Assembly (NCBI RefSeq): GCF_937616625.2
Contig: NC_065570.1
Location: forward strand, 70,521,665 to 70,585,664
Length of the DNA: 64,000 bases
Origin: Mercurialis annua
Lineage: Eukaryota; Streptophyta; Magnoliopsida; Malpighiales; Euphorbiaceae
Direction: 5' to 3'
Shown here: in pieces, positions 24,298 to 36,729 of the stretch
How positions within the stretch are numbered: the stretch's first letter is position 1
How the letters are laid out: each line of letters opens with the position of its first letter
Program-made: the position numbers and the translations under genes
The notes under the pieces: model-generated
Databases searched by the model: none
What the model was told of the DNA's origin: nothing
The model's input: the letters and a program-made list of their open reading frames with translations, nothing else

Positions 24298-24498
24298 TTT
24301 TTTTTTCCTTCACTCAAAGTAATTTTAATTAAAGTAGGTTTTTCATAGAGTCTGTTATGCAAGCTAGGGCTGGCAAGGCCCATGACAGCAGCATAAGATC
24401 ACAATTTTAAAGCCCAAATAGAGACCCCACGAAGAGACCCCACGAAGTATAAACTTGGACATTTAGGGGATTTTGGGACTCTGCAGTGTTTTTTTTCA

Positions 24499-25186
24499 GG
24501 TAAAAGGCTCACTTTACTCTTTCAGATCGGACAAAAAAAAAAAAAAAAATTTTAAAGTCGAGATTGGCTCACTTTACATTTTATAGTTGTCCAAAACGGC
24601 TCATATTACACCGCCGTTAATTTCTTCAATTAAATGATGACGTGATATGTAAAAAAAAAATTTAAAAACATTCTTAATATTTAAAACACTTACCAATTTT
24701 ATATTTATAATTTTTTTAACTATTTTTACCCTTTTCTTCATTTATATATCAATAATTAAAAAAAATACTTAAAGTTAAAATATTTATTATAAATGTGGTT
24801 TTCGGTGGGTGTTTGGAGGTGGGTGGGTGAATTAGATTTACTTATTTGGATTTTAAAGTGTTTAATAGGATTTCGAAGCCTTTAGTTTTGTTTCGAAATG
24901 TTTAATAGTGTTTCGATTGTTTTATAAATATTTGAATTATAAATATTTTTTAATTATTGATATTTAAATGAAAAAGAGGGTGAAAAAATTGTATGTATAA
25001 ATTTGCTAATTATTTTAAACTTTAAATGTTTAATAACTATTTGACAGAAAAAACTAATAGAGTCAAATTTTTAGTATGATGTGATTCGTTTTGGACAGTT
25101 AAAGAGTGTGAAAGTGAGCCAACCTCGAACTTAAAAATTTATTAATTTTTTTGTCCGATTTTAAAGACTAAAGTGAGCCTTTTGCC
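24499..25186. mobile_element. Mutator-type MITE (688 bp)
   Basis: Terminal inverted repeats GGTAAAAGGCTCACTTTA and TAAAGTGAGCCTTTTGCC, flanked by a perfect 9-bp duplication TTTTTTTCA (24490-24498 and 25187-25195). Inside, TTGTCCAAAACGG and GTTTTGGACAGTTA also pair, so the arms are about 110 bp. No coding frame is present. Confidence 0.88.
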
Positions 25187-26292
25187 TTTTTTTCATCTCT
25201 TTTACAATATAGGAATAAAATAGATATAGGGGTAGTAGGGAATATGTCAAGAAAAAACAGCCAACTCTTTAAAATTAAGAAAAAATTAATAATGACGAAA
25301 TAATGTGAAGATGATTTTTATTTAATTGTAATAATTTTGTATGAGTTTGAGTCTCCAAAGACTTGGACTAAACAATAAATTTTGGGAAGTTCCTGGAAAT
25401 ATTCAAAGAGGAAAAAGGGCGTTGACTCGGTCTAGAGCATGAAAATGTCCTTCTGGATGAATTACCCTGTACAAATTTTCAGTCTTCGCCGTCCATTTAG
25501 GACCAAAAACAAAGCTCCGGTTTCTTATTTACACATTTATATTTTTAAGCAATCTTATTAAATTAGTTCAACAAATAAATATTGAAAACTTGAAAATTTG
25601 TTATAATAAATTATTAAATCATTCCTCCCAATAATTGTTTTATACTACTATTAAAATAAATTTAAGTGACAATTTGTCCCTTCAATTTAAAAATAATATC
25701 ATTTAGTATATATTTTAATTTTATGATTAATTTAATCATAAATTTAATTTATTTGGTCTTTTTTTTTTCCATTTTAGCATAATAGTTATATAGGAGGTGA
25801 GACACATGCGTCAAAATCAGGACTACACATTAAATTAGCCAGAAAATAAATATTTATACTATTTGGTTATGGCTTGCAAGTAAAGAGGTAAATTGACAAT
25901 AAAATCTTATTAATTTCATCATACATAATATATTGTTAAATATTTATACATTTCAGTCTTAATATATACATATCGTCTATTTTTATTTTCATTAATCTGG
26001 TATACGTCTAAAAATATATGCATATGGTGGGACTGAGATCACAATGACAGATTTTCGTGAGGATCGATAACTTGCTTCAATAATATAAACATTTTCTTGT
26101 TTTTTAATAATTATATATATGCATTGACTTTTCAACTTGATCATATTAATAATTCCAAAGTCAAGAAATTTCTCACCAAGAAATTAATTGTAGTTCCATC
26201 TTGTTGCCTGGCTATAATCCATCGCCAAATTATCTACCTTTCTAATTCTCCAACATTCAAGAAACTGATAATCATCAAGAAAAGTTCAAGAA
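25187..26292. other. Intergenic region upstream of membrane-protein gene
   Basis: AT-rich DNA without recognisable genes. The last few hundred bases should contain the promoter and 5' UTR of the gene at 26293; I see no compelling TATA box. An open frame at 26097-26336 overlaps the gene start in another frame and is rejected. Confidence 0.5.
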
Positions 26293-27291
26293 ATGGATAC
26301 AGAACAAGAAGAGATGCAGTTTCTTGGAATTCTTGATATCTTCAAAGAATCATACAAAATCATCTTCACATGGCGCAAAATCTTCACCCAAATAACTCTC
26401 TCTCTAATCCTTCCATTAACATTCATCTTCCTAGCTCATATCCAAATCTCCGATCTAATCTTCGCCGACATCATGCACGACGAACGCCAGTTAGATCGAA
26501 CCGTTATTAATTCTCCACGATACAACAAACTCAACGATCTCATCTCTTCCGACTGGACTTATCTAATGCTCTTCAAATTCGCATACTTCACTTTCTTTCT
26601 TATATTCTCGCTTTTATCAACAGCCGCAGTTGTTTACACCATCGCTTGTATTTACACCGGGAGAGACGTGAGCTTCAAGAAAGTTATGAGCGTAGTCCCT
26701 AAGGTTTGGAAGAGACTTATGGTCACTTTTTTATGCATATTTAGTGCTGTTTTTGCTTATCACGTCGTTGCTATTATCCTCTTTATAATGTTAGCAGTTC
26801 TCATCTCCGACGACGCCACCGGAGTTGTGTCGTTTTTTATTTTCTTGGGTTTATATTTTGTGGGTATTGTGTATTTGAGCATAATTTGGCAGTTGGCGAG
26901 CGTTGTGTCTGTTTTAGAAGAGGCTTGTGGAGTTAAAGCTATGGTGAAGAGCAGAGCTTTGATTAAAGGGAAGATGTGGCTGACCGGTATTATATTTTTC
27001 ACGTTGAATCTGTGTTATTTTATAATACAGTTTATTTTTGAGATTTACGTTGTTCATGGAAGATCGTTGATGATTAATAGAGTAGTGTATGGAATAATTT
27101 GTTTTTGGTTGCTGTTCGTATTCTTTTTGAGTGGACTGGTAATTCAGACAGTGATTTACTTTGTCTGTAAATCGTATCATCATGAAAATATAGATAAGTC
27201 GGCTCTGTCGGATCATCTTGAAGTATATTTATTGGGTGAATATGTACCCTTAAAGGCTAAGGATGTTCAGCTGGAGCAATTTGAAGTTTGA
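26293..27291 (+). CDS. Multi-pass membrane protein of an uncharacterised plant family
   Basis: A single-exon gene for a 332-residue integral membrane protein of unknown function. About six hydrophobic segments can be seen: roughly 33-50, 92-120, 142-171, 178-205, 229-252 and 262-292. An N-terminal amphipathic region (FLGILDIFKESYKIIFTWRK) precedes the first. The loop VLEEACGVKAMVKSRALIKG (207-226) and the C-terminal YFVCKSYHHENIDKSALSDH (289-308) followed by LGEYVPLK are conserved signatures of this plant-specific family, as I recall from Arabidopsis homologs such as At1g31130 and At4g19950. The start ATG at 26293 is supported by conservation of MDTEQEEMQFLGIL-like N-termini. I do not assign a biochemical role. 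Confidence 0.88.
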   Translation: MDTEQEEMQFLGILDIFKESYKIIFTWRKIFTQITLSLILPLTFIFLAHIQISDLIFADIMHDERQLDRTVINSPRYNKLNDLISSDWTYLMLFKFAYFTFFLIFSLLSTAAVVYTIACIYTGRDVSFKKVMSVVPKVWKRLMVTFLCIFSAVFAYHVVAIILFIMLAVLISDDATGVVSFFIFLGLYFVGIVYLSIIWQLASVVSVLEEACGVKAMVKSRALIKGKMWLTGIIFFTLNLCYFIIQFIFEIYVVHGRSLMINRVVYGIICFWLLFVFFLSGLVIQTVIYFVCKSYHHENIDKSALSDHLEVYLLGEYVPLKAKDVQLEQFEV

Positions 27292-28812
27292 GCGAGTTAT
27301 ATAAACATTGAAGATTGTAATTGATTTGATTGATCGTCTTAGATTGATCATGTGTATGTAATTAAACTTTTTTGAAGATTTAAATAAATCCCATGGTTGG
27401 AAATTATTTTTCTCAACTTATAAATTTTATGTTTTTGATAAATTGGCGATGCCAATTTGTTTGTTCAGTCATGAGACATGAGGATTAATGTCAACGATGG
27501 GAGCTATAGCTAACGCCTGACTGGGTTTCTGAAATCTCTGAAATCGAATTAAATATTAGAAATTTTTAAAATGAAGTTTTCATTATTTGTACTTAAAGTT
27601 GGTTCAGTTAGATTCAGAGAATAAATTTTCCGGTAGGATTCAGGGGATTTCTATAGGTATTTTCTTGAACAATAGTATTAGATTTTTTGGAAGAAAAATC
27701 ATTTCAGCCCTTCTATTTGTCATAGTGAGATCCAGAAAGTCGAACTTATAACTTTTTTGACAAAACAAACTCAAAGCTTATCATTTATGGATCATTTGAA
27801 TCCCTTATTGCATTTTTAAAATCTTTTTTATAATAACCACGGGTTGGCTACAATTATTTTGTTTATTTAAACTATATTTACTTTTCACTATTAAATAAAT
27901 TATTATCACTTTCATCTGTTGGGAAATTAACAAATAGACTAAAAACGAAATACTTTTTTTTTAAAAAAAATCATATAACTATATTATCATTTTTAATGAG
28001 ACAAATATGAACATACTCAACAAAGTAAGCTTCTCAAAATTTTTTTGTCTGACCATCAGGTGTTCTTAACGGATTCCAACTATAAAATAACACGCTTAAA
28101 TTTTTTACATTAAGACTAATCATCACTCGAGCAGGACATATCTTTTGCGGAAGACAAAATTCTAACTATAAATTTTAAACAGCTGCATATATGAATACAT
28201 TCGTACCCGCGACCTCACTTAAATCAGGCGAGCGCCTTACCAACTCTTTTGCGTTTGATTTTAAGTTTTTTAATTTTTTTCGTTAGAAGAAAAATGCTAA
28301 CATACTGTTTTGTGAAAATTAAATAGTAAAGTAAAGTTTTTAAAATAAAAATAAATAAAACCTAACCTACCCGCTTCACTTGAAAACAAATCCACTCCCT
28401 TGTCACTCCTGCAGCACCCAACCTCCATTCTCGTCTTCTTCACTTTTGTTTTTATATTTTTCATTTACTTGCACACAATCATATTTAATTCCTAAATATT
28501 TTTATTTTTTTCTCTTTAATATTTCTTCTAGTTTTATATCTAGATATGAATGTTCTTAATTTTGTTTTTCAAAAATTTCTAAATCAAGTTTCTATCTTTG
28601 AACTATTCCACAATTTTAAAACAGGATTATTTTTTATGGATGACACAGATGGTTGAGGAATGTAGTAGTGGTTAAGGGATGAACCATCTTATTGTTGTTG
28701 TAATAGCACTCTCAATGTTGATACAAGGCCTAATGATAAAATAAAAGTTTAATCTTTATAAATTTTAGTCTGATTTTAAAAACATTAAGTATAAGTCTAA
28801 TTATAAAATTTT
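27292..28812. other. Intergenic region with SINE-like sequence
   Basis: 3' flank of the membrane-protein gene, followed by AT-rich DNA. A tRNA-like SINE head lies at about 28196-28256. Nothing else is recognisable. Confidence 0.5.
28050..28256 (-). mobile_element. Probable degenerate tRNA-derived SINE
   Basis: Reading the minus strand from 28256, GAGTTGGTAAGGCGCTCGCC (A-box region) is followed 30 nt later by GGTCGCGGGTACGAATG, a B box with changes from GGTTCGANTCC. The spacing is tRNA-like. The left (3') boundary is a guess and I could not confirm target duplications. Confidence 0.45.
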
Positions 28813-29194
28813 GGCCTAATGGTAAAAAAAACCCAAACCTTTATGACTTGTTACAATTATATTCAAATCTTTTAATTTTTGCAATAATATTCAAATTGTA
28901 TTTTTTTATTGCAATAATATCCAAATTGCATTTTTTTTTATCAATAATAGTTAAATTGATGGCTAAATTTATTGTTTTCAATTAAGATATTAGGCTATTA
29001 TTATGTTTTGATGTATAATAATATAGTAAAAGTCCTAAAAAATGGCAAAAAAACTCAAAAAAAAAATCACATAAAAAGTGCAATTTGAATATTATTACAA
29101 TAAAATAATACAATTTGGATATTATTGTAAAAATTAAAAAGTTTATATATAATTGCAAAAAGTTGTAAAGGTTTGGATTGTTTTCCATTAAGCC
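28813..29194. mobile_element. Mutator-type MITE, copy B (382 bp)
   Basis: The same family as 14006-14381 but in reverse orientation: ends GGCCTAATGG and CCATTAAGCC, and the central TTGATGGCTAAATTTATTG matches the complement of copy A. The flanking 9-bp duplication is TAAAATTTT (28804-28812) and TAAAATTTA (29195-29203), 8 of 9 identical. Confidence 0.87.
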
Positions 29195-29660
29195 TAAAAT
29201 TTAAGGGAGGAGATCTAGAGTGTATATTTATTCAAGTGCCTCATGTGTTGGACCCACCTACTACAAATGTGACATCCGGCTAATTTTTTTATCATGTGGA
29301 ACTTTTTTGAGAGTTCAAAAAATAGAATAATGACAAGTCATGGGTAAAATATATAATTTATAATGATATAATTAGTTGTTATATATAATTATATTTAAAA
29401 ACAATATAAAATAAATTATTATTAAAAATATAATTTCTAGTAACGATTTTATTAGGTAGATTTAAAAACGATATAAAAATATTCGTTATAAAAAGACATT
29501 GTAATAGACCATTAGTAAAGTAACTAGTGACATTTCTATCGATTACACAAAAGAATAAATAAATTAAGAATACATTTCTACACAAAAGAGAGGAAGATGG
29601 ACCCTTTAATAGCCCATCCCCTTTCTTTGGTAGCCCATATCAGCAAATTGGTAGAATTAA
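29195..29660. other. Short intergenic spacer
   Basis: AT-rich spacer between two transposable elements; no feature can be supported. Confidence 0.5.
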
Positions 29661-32600
29661 GAGTTAATGTCACCATATAACCCAAAAACTCAAAACTTTA
29701 CATTAGTGACTCAAAAAAATAAATTAATCAAAAATCCCCCTTTTTTTAAAACAAGTTTCTATGCCTACCCCTTTATAATTACCCTTCCTACTTTGTCCCT
29801 ATGTGTATATTACCTACTGTGTTTCTTATTACACCTCATAATTTTTCTTCATTTATTATACTGAATTATTTTTCCTTCTTCTCTGTAATGTTCTTCCTCC
29901 ATTAACTTCAATTTTTTCATAATGATTTCCTCCATTTTCTGTATAGTGATTTGGTATAGATCGGGTCTGATCTGTCCGGTGGTCGGACCATCGCGGGTTA
30001 ACTACTGGTGGTCGGACCTCTAGTGGTTGGCTGCCGGAACATCAGATCTATAGTGGCCGATAGCCGGAACATCGGACTGCCGGTGCAACTTGTTGCATCG
30101 ATACTTGTTACAACTGCTCTTATTCATACCGTCATTGGAGATTCCCATGGAGTAAACATTTGAGTTGTTTAATTTGATTGTGGCTTTCAACGGGATTGCT
30201 CAGTTTCTTCTCCACTGGTGTTGTTATTCATTTTTACACTTGTACACCTGTACAAAGGAACAAGATATACCAAAATGGCATAAAGTGTAAATAGGTTCTC
30301 AAGTGTTGTTTTAAAATTAATTTGATTCTTAAATTTCTAATTTTATCATCACATCACACTTAAATTTAATTAAGGGTCTTAATGATGAATTATAATTTTA
30401 GATTTTAAAAATATAAGGATATTGAAAATTGAAAATTATTAAATATATTAATTTGTAAAATTAAAAAAAAAACTATACATATATCTATATTTTTCACTCT
30501 TTATTAATACATGAGTAAGACTAATAAACTATTTCACTTGTTAAAATTGAAAAACATAGTAGTTCGATGGTCGGACCCGAGGTAGTCGTGGTCGGATACG
30601 TGGTTGTAATAAAACTAGTATTGAGTGTTTAAATTGATTATACATTTAAAATTTATGTATTCTAATTAAATTAATTTATTGATAATTTAGACTATAAAAA
30701 TTAAATTCATAAAGTGAACTAAATCTAAATTTAATGTGAACTCAATGTGAACTAAATATGAACTGAATGTGAACCAAATATTAAATGAGTATGAAAAAAA
30801 TGTAAACTCTAAGTAAATTTAGGATAAAATTAATATAAATATAATGTCAACTTAATTTAAATTTAATGTCAATTCAAAGCAAACTTTTTTTTGTAAACTA
30901 TTATAAATTTTAAATTACATCGATAGTATTTGAACTTTTTAAAAATTGTTATTTGAATTTCCTAATTTTTCTTAACTTAAATTAGTATTCAGTATTTAAA
31001 TTGTTTATAAATTTAAAATTTATTTATTCTAATTAAATTAATTTATTGATAATTTAGACTATAAAATATTAAATTTAAAAGTGAACTGAATGTAAACTTA
31101 ATGTGAACTCGATGTGAACTGAATATGAACTGTATGTGAACTAAATATAAATTAAATGTAAATTTTAAGTAAATTTAGCAGAAATTCAATGTAAATTTAA
31201 TGTCAACTTAATTTAAATTAATTTATTAATTATGTATAATATTAAAAACAATTTAAATAGTGCCAAATAAAGTAATTATAATATGAAAATAACTATCTAA
31301 GGTTTTATTGGATTTGAACTGAAAGTAAATAAATTAAAAATAAACTGATATAAAGTCAATGTGAACTTAATATAAACTCGATGTGAACTTAATATGAACT
31401 CAATGTCAATTTAATATAAATTAAATATAAACTCAAAGTAAATTTAATGTCAACTTAATGTGAATTAAAAGTAAACTATTTAAAGTAATTTTTTAGTAGG
31501 TTGAATATATTTTTAAAGTTACCTTATTTTAATTATATTAATTTATTTATATTTTTTACTATTAAAATAAACATAGTAAGTGACAAATAAACTGATAATA
31601 AATTAAAAATAAAATTATTTAATATTTTATAGAAATTAATCCAAATCTAAATTTAAACTAAACATAATGTAAATTTAATATAAATTTAAAATGCATAAAG
31701 TTAAAGTAAACTTGTAATAAAATAATTTTAAATTAATTTATTAATAATTTACTCCATCAAAAATAAGCTAACAAGTGAAAAATAATTTATTAATAATTTA
31801 CACCATCAAAGATAAATTTTTGAGATGCAGTGTAATATACAAATAAACCTGATGTGAACCTGATATGAACCTATATCAACTGAACTATTTTAATTCATTT
31901 TTTTATAAAATTTGTCTTACTGCTTTTTACAATCTTATCTGATATTTTATATAGAGAATTTTGAGATATAGTCTACTATAAAAATTAAATAATTGTTTTT
32001 TAGTGAAATGTAATTACAGTTTATAAAACTTAAAATCAACTTGATGTGAACCGGATGTGAACTTATATTAACTTATGTAGTTTAATTTAATTTTTAATAA
32101 AAGTTGGCATACCAAATGATAAAACAGAAATTCATTTAGTTGATTCTGAGTGTTGATTGTGATTCATTTATCATATCCAAATGATAAAATAGAAAGACTT
32201 TGGATTTTAAAAATTCATTTAGTCATGCAATTGAACGTATTGCTTAAAATAAATATTAGCTATATTGTCCTCTATCTGTATATGAACTCCATCATGTTAG
32301 ACCTGTAATAATTCATTTAGTTATGAAGCTACCTAGCTTAGAAATCAAAGGTGTTAACTCATTCAGTATGAATTTATCCCAGTAGATTGAATGGTTCAAA
32401 ATCAAATACATAAAGAAAAATGGGAACAAATAAGACATTTCCTTAATAATTGAGATAGAATTATCCATGACATGGGTTGCGATTACATTTGCTGTAACAT
32501 ATACACATTGCATGAATTCAATAGATGAGCCAACATAATTTGAGCCATTGACTTCTTTAGTTTGAGTAACACCATAAGACACCAATTATTATAAGAGTCA

Positions 32601-33204
32601 TAGAAATACAATTGACAGCTCTGGACACTGACGTGATGATAAAAATCAATTCTCCTATAGCTAAATCATTTAGATAAGGAGAAAGTGATAAACAATATTA
32701 ATACCTCTATCAGTTCCTTGCTCATCGTTTTTCATTAATTGAAGCTGGAGTTGATAAACAACAATTGCCCTCGGCTTCGTCATCGTATTTCATTGGCATA
32801 TTCATCCATTCCATTCCTGTTTTCTAGATCGAATTAATTTCAAGACAAAGACATCACACAGTTAGAAGGCTTTGAGCAGATATGAAAGCTAGTGTGTTGG
32901 ATGGAGGTGAAAGCTAGTGTGTTGGATGGAGGTGCTGCTTTTCTTTTTGGTTCAGCTTTCAATGGGCCGGCAATGTCAATGGGTCGGCAACGTCAATGAT
33001 TGCGGCAAGGATAAAAACGACGGAGGTATGGTCTCTTATGAAGCAGGGGTATAAGTGTCTATTTTATATTAAAACCTGCTAATTTTGGGTTAGAAGGGAA
33101 TTGTGAAAACTTTTCTATTTTATTGAGAGATTTTTGCAAAAATAAAAAAACAGAGGTAAAAACATTAGATAAGACCATAATTGAGGGATTTGTGTAAAAT
33201 ACCC
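29661..33204. mobile_element. 3.5-kb non-autonomous Mutator-type element with minisatellite core
   Basis: Flanked by a perfect 9-bp duplication TAGAATTAA (29652-29660 and 33205-33213). The ends GAGTTAATGTCACC and the complement of the right end, GGGTATTTTACACA, are recognisably inverted though diverged, and further inner arm similarity exists (CTTTACATTAGTGACTC and CTTATCTAATGTTTTTAC). The interior has a GGTCGGAC-containing patch (29975-30080, again at 30560-30605) and a large GTGAACT-type array. A 25-bp perfect tandem duplication sits at 32882-32931. No transposase frame is visible. Confidence 0.65.
30715..31900. repeat. Degenerate minisatellite, unit ~ATGTGAACTNA
   Basis: Dozens of units of the form (A/T)ATGTGAACT(T/C/G)A or ATATGAACT, about 10-12 bp each, interrupted by AT-rich DNA. 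A higher-order unit of about 370 bp is suggested by two copies of AATTTATTGATAATTTAGACTATAAA (near 30670 and 31035). Confidence 0.75.
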
Positions 33205-33237
33205 TAGAATTAATTCGAATAATTATCATCAAAGTAA

Positions 33238-35039
33238 TCAGTTTTGGTGACTCAAAATCAATTTAATATCCTTTGCTATATTTTTGGCATCTCTGGAAAT
33301 AGCTAATAGTCCATTTCTCCCAAATCCAATAGCATAAAGACCATTTTCTCCTTTCCACTTATTCTCCAAATTTCGTTTTGGCATTCCATCATCACCAAAT
33401 AGAGATTCACCATCCTGTTAATTGAATGGTAATTTCAAAATTAATATATTATAATTTTTTAAAGTAAAAAAGATTTTGGAAAGAAGCCCATGAAGTTTAA
33501 TTAATTACCTTAAGCCAGTATTTCACAGTACTCTTGTAACCAGTGGCAAAAATAATGGCATCGAACTTAGTTACATCCCCATTTGTAAATCCAACCGAAT
33601 TCCCACTTATGCTTGAAATTGATGGAAAAACCTAAAAACAATTCAATTTTTATTATTCACTTATATATACATACCACATAAATAACGTATAAATCTGGTA
33701 TTATTTATGTCCCATCATAAAAAAAAAAGTCTAATTGATAAGAAAAATAAAATATATATTGAATCATTTAACTTATTTTCATGATAAATTAGTCCATAAT
33801 TTGAAGGAGAAAAACTCATAAACTCAAAATTATGCATACACATATAAGTGATTAGAATTAGAAATTATACCTTGACTTTTCCTTGCTTAATCTTTTTAAG
33901 ACAGCCAACATCAATAGTAGGGGATCGACCAGTTGTACATTTAAGATGAAATGGACCCTCTTTTGGCCTTTGAAGTCCATATTTGCTTATGTCTCCATCT
34001 TTCAATTTACAAAGCTTCATCAAAATTTTGTCTACTACTTTCACAGACAGGAACTTTATCAATTGCATCCCTATATACACTATTTCCTTACTCACAACAT
34101 GTACCTTCACAAAAACGTCAACCATAATAAAACTCCTTAGATTTATTCAAATATTTGTAAAATTAATTTTAAAACATCTAACTACTATAAAAAATTGTCA
34201 GTCCGTGATGGTCAAAATTGTCGCCGCAAAGTTTTGTGACAGATTTGAGATGGAAATTGCTGTCATAAAATTTTTGACGAAACTTTTTTTTATAATTTTG
34301 TCATGAGTTTCCAAAAATCAGTCCTAAATATCCTTTATTATTCGATCACAAACAAATACTCCATTATAATTTTACCTTGTTTTTTGTAGTTACTTGAATA
34401 ATAATAAATAAATTATTAAATAAATACCGGGCTACGAGCAACGATGGAAGTTCGAGCATTGAACTCAGACAAATCATACGCAATCTCCATGCCAGAATTT
34501 CCACAGCCAACCACCAAAACATCTTTCCCGGTAAATTTTCTCGCATTTACGTATTGATTTGCATGCATGTATTCTCCTCTAAACCCATCTAATCCAGCCA
34601 CAGATGGAATTACTCCTTCACTATTTTCACCGGTCGCAACAATAAAAAATCTAGCATAATACACTTCATTTACATTTGAAAATGTATTTTTCACATCGAT
34701 CCGCCATTTTTTACACTCACCGTCATAACTTACTGATTCAACTGAGCTATGATATCTAGGTTTAATCCCAAAATATGAAACATAATCATCAATATAAGAA
34801 ATGAAACCTTTTTTAGGAACAAATGTGGGTGCATTAGATGAGTAAGACATGTAAGGAAGCTCACAAAATTGTTTTGCAATATGCAATTTTACACGATCGT
34901 ACGTTCTTTTTTTCCATAAAGAAGCGTAGCAATCTTCTCGTTCTAACACGATGTTTTCGATATTAAGTCGATTTAGACATGCAGAGATTGCTAAACCTGA
35001 TGGGCCAGCTCCTACAATAACTACCATGGCTTCTTCCAT
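33238..35039 (-). CDS. YUCCA10/11-like flavin-containing monooxygenase, copy 1
   Basis: YUCCA enzymes convert indole-3-pyruvate to indole-3-acetic acid (auxin) with FAD and NADPH. Four exons on the minus strand: 35039-34428, 34104-33871, 33631-33509 and 33414-33238, all GT-AG, giving 381 residues; a second in-frame ATG at 35063 would add eight. The FAD-binding GAGPSG lies at residues 10-15, the FMO-type FxGxxxHxxxY motif ([11 protein letters not shown]) at about 153-163, NADPH-binding GCGNSG at about 178-183, and FATGYKS in exon 3. The short N-terminus and total length match the YUC10/YUC11 clade (about 383-391 residues) rather than the longer YUC1-9 proteins. All cofactor motifs are intact. 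A transposon (29661-33204) ends 33 bp beyond its stop codon. A tandem paralog lies upstream. Confidence 0.93.
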
Positions 35040-35063
35040 AATTTCTTGTAGCAGAATTTGCAA

Positions 35064-36729
35064 AATTAGGGTTTATAAAATAGAAAGAGAACTAAGAAGT
35101 TTTATGAGTTAGGGTTTTGTTAATTTCGTATGCTTTATAGTGAAAATGTTTAAGATATGGATTTCACTATCATCCACTAACTAGTAACAAGTTTTTGTTG
35201 AACTTTGCATGTAATTAACACTTTCTTTATATAGTAATAATTTTTCTTACCACTTTAAGATTCATATATACGTAACTTACTTTATAAGTTCGCTAATGGA
35301 GTTCAAAATTATTGTGGTAAGATGACATATGTTACTCTCTTATTAACTCTCATAACTTCTTATTAACTAATTTGGTAATATACTCTAATATGCAACTTAT
35401 TTCTTAATTTGTTGTATAGTCTATGGTAAGTGCATTTTAGGTTTACAACAAAGGTGCCATTCTTGCTATAATTTTCTAAATTAAAAAGAAAATAATAATA
35501 AAATATCTGAAATTCTCAAATTATTTATCTTATTACTGGGTATTTGTTCATCTATAACTAGAGTGACTTTTTAAAGGTTAGGATTTTCACACTCCAAGTA
35601 GTGGTACACGATGAATTAATTTATATTTTTGTAGTGTGTTTATAGTGTTTTTACTGTTAATTTCGTACACAAATAATTGGTTTATATTTTTATGGTGTTT
35701 TTACACTAAAAAGAACATAAAAATACACCATAATTAATACATTATAAAAATACCATAGGAAAAACACTATAAAAATACCGCCAGAAAATAAAAAAAATAA
35801 AAAAATCTATAAAAGAAAGACGTAAAATTTAAAAAAATAAAAAAAGGTATTCTTGAATTAAAACTCTAAACAAATCACTCTAGTAAAAAAAAGGCATGAC
35901 ATATAAATAAGTTAAAAAAAATGATGAGGTAATTATATTTCAAAAGGAGGTACTTTAGAAAAAGTTCCTCTTTCATGTTCTCATTCATTAAAAATTGAAA
36001 TGTAATTTTAGTTTCGTATTAGAATACACTTAAAATTTGATTTTATGAATGATTTTTAATTTTTATCTTCTTATGATTATACAGATAGAACCCGTAAAAT
36101 GGAAAATTTTGACTATTTTAAATGGTTAAGAGGTTTAAATTTTAAATTTAGACTCAAAATTTTAAAAACCACAATAGTATGATCCGGTTTATAAATAATG
36201 CTCATGCCTCATAGACCGCTTAACCTATATATGGCCAACCCTGGAGAGAGCATATCAACATAAATGGAAAATAATTAATAATAAAGTTTTAATTTAGATA
36301 TAATTCTCAAAAATATCTTATTTTTAGAAAATAATTTCAGCGGCCCACTCTTTATAAATAATTGCATCTCATATTTTTTTTTATTTTTTAAATTGTCCTT
36401 TTCATTTCAAAAATACTATTTCTGTTGCTTTTTTTAATTATTTTTGTTGGTGTATTTATAGTGTATTTATGGTGTGTTTATGGTAAATAAATGTCGGTTA
36501 AAAATATTTTTATAAATATTTTATAAAGTGAATACTGAATATAATTAGCAATTTATGACCCAAATTTTTGTAATTACTTTCTAAAAGTAGGATAGTTTGA
36601 GGACAATTTAAGCATGAAATATAAACTATCACACCTGTATATAATTCACTTCTAAAAATAGCTAATTTTATATTTATTTCTCCTAATTAAACCCGCTACT
36701 TATATATATATATGGTCTACAAAATTTTA
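35064..36729. other. Spacer between the YUCCA paralogs
   Basis: AT-rich promoter DNA of copy 1 and 3' flank of copy 2. At about 35625-35780 there is a hairpin-like stretch of TATAGTGTTTTT/AAAAACACTATA words related to the palindrome at 50241. No gene is seen. Confidence 0.5.
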
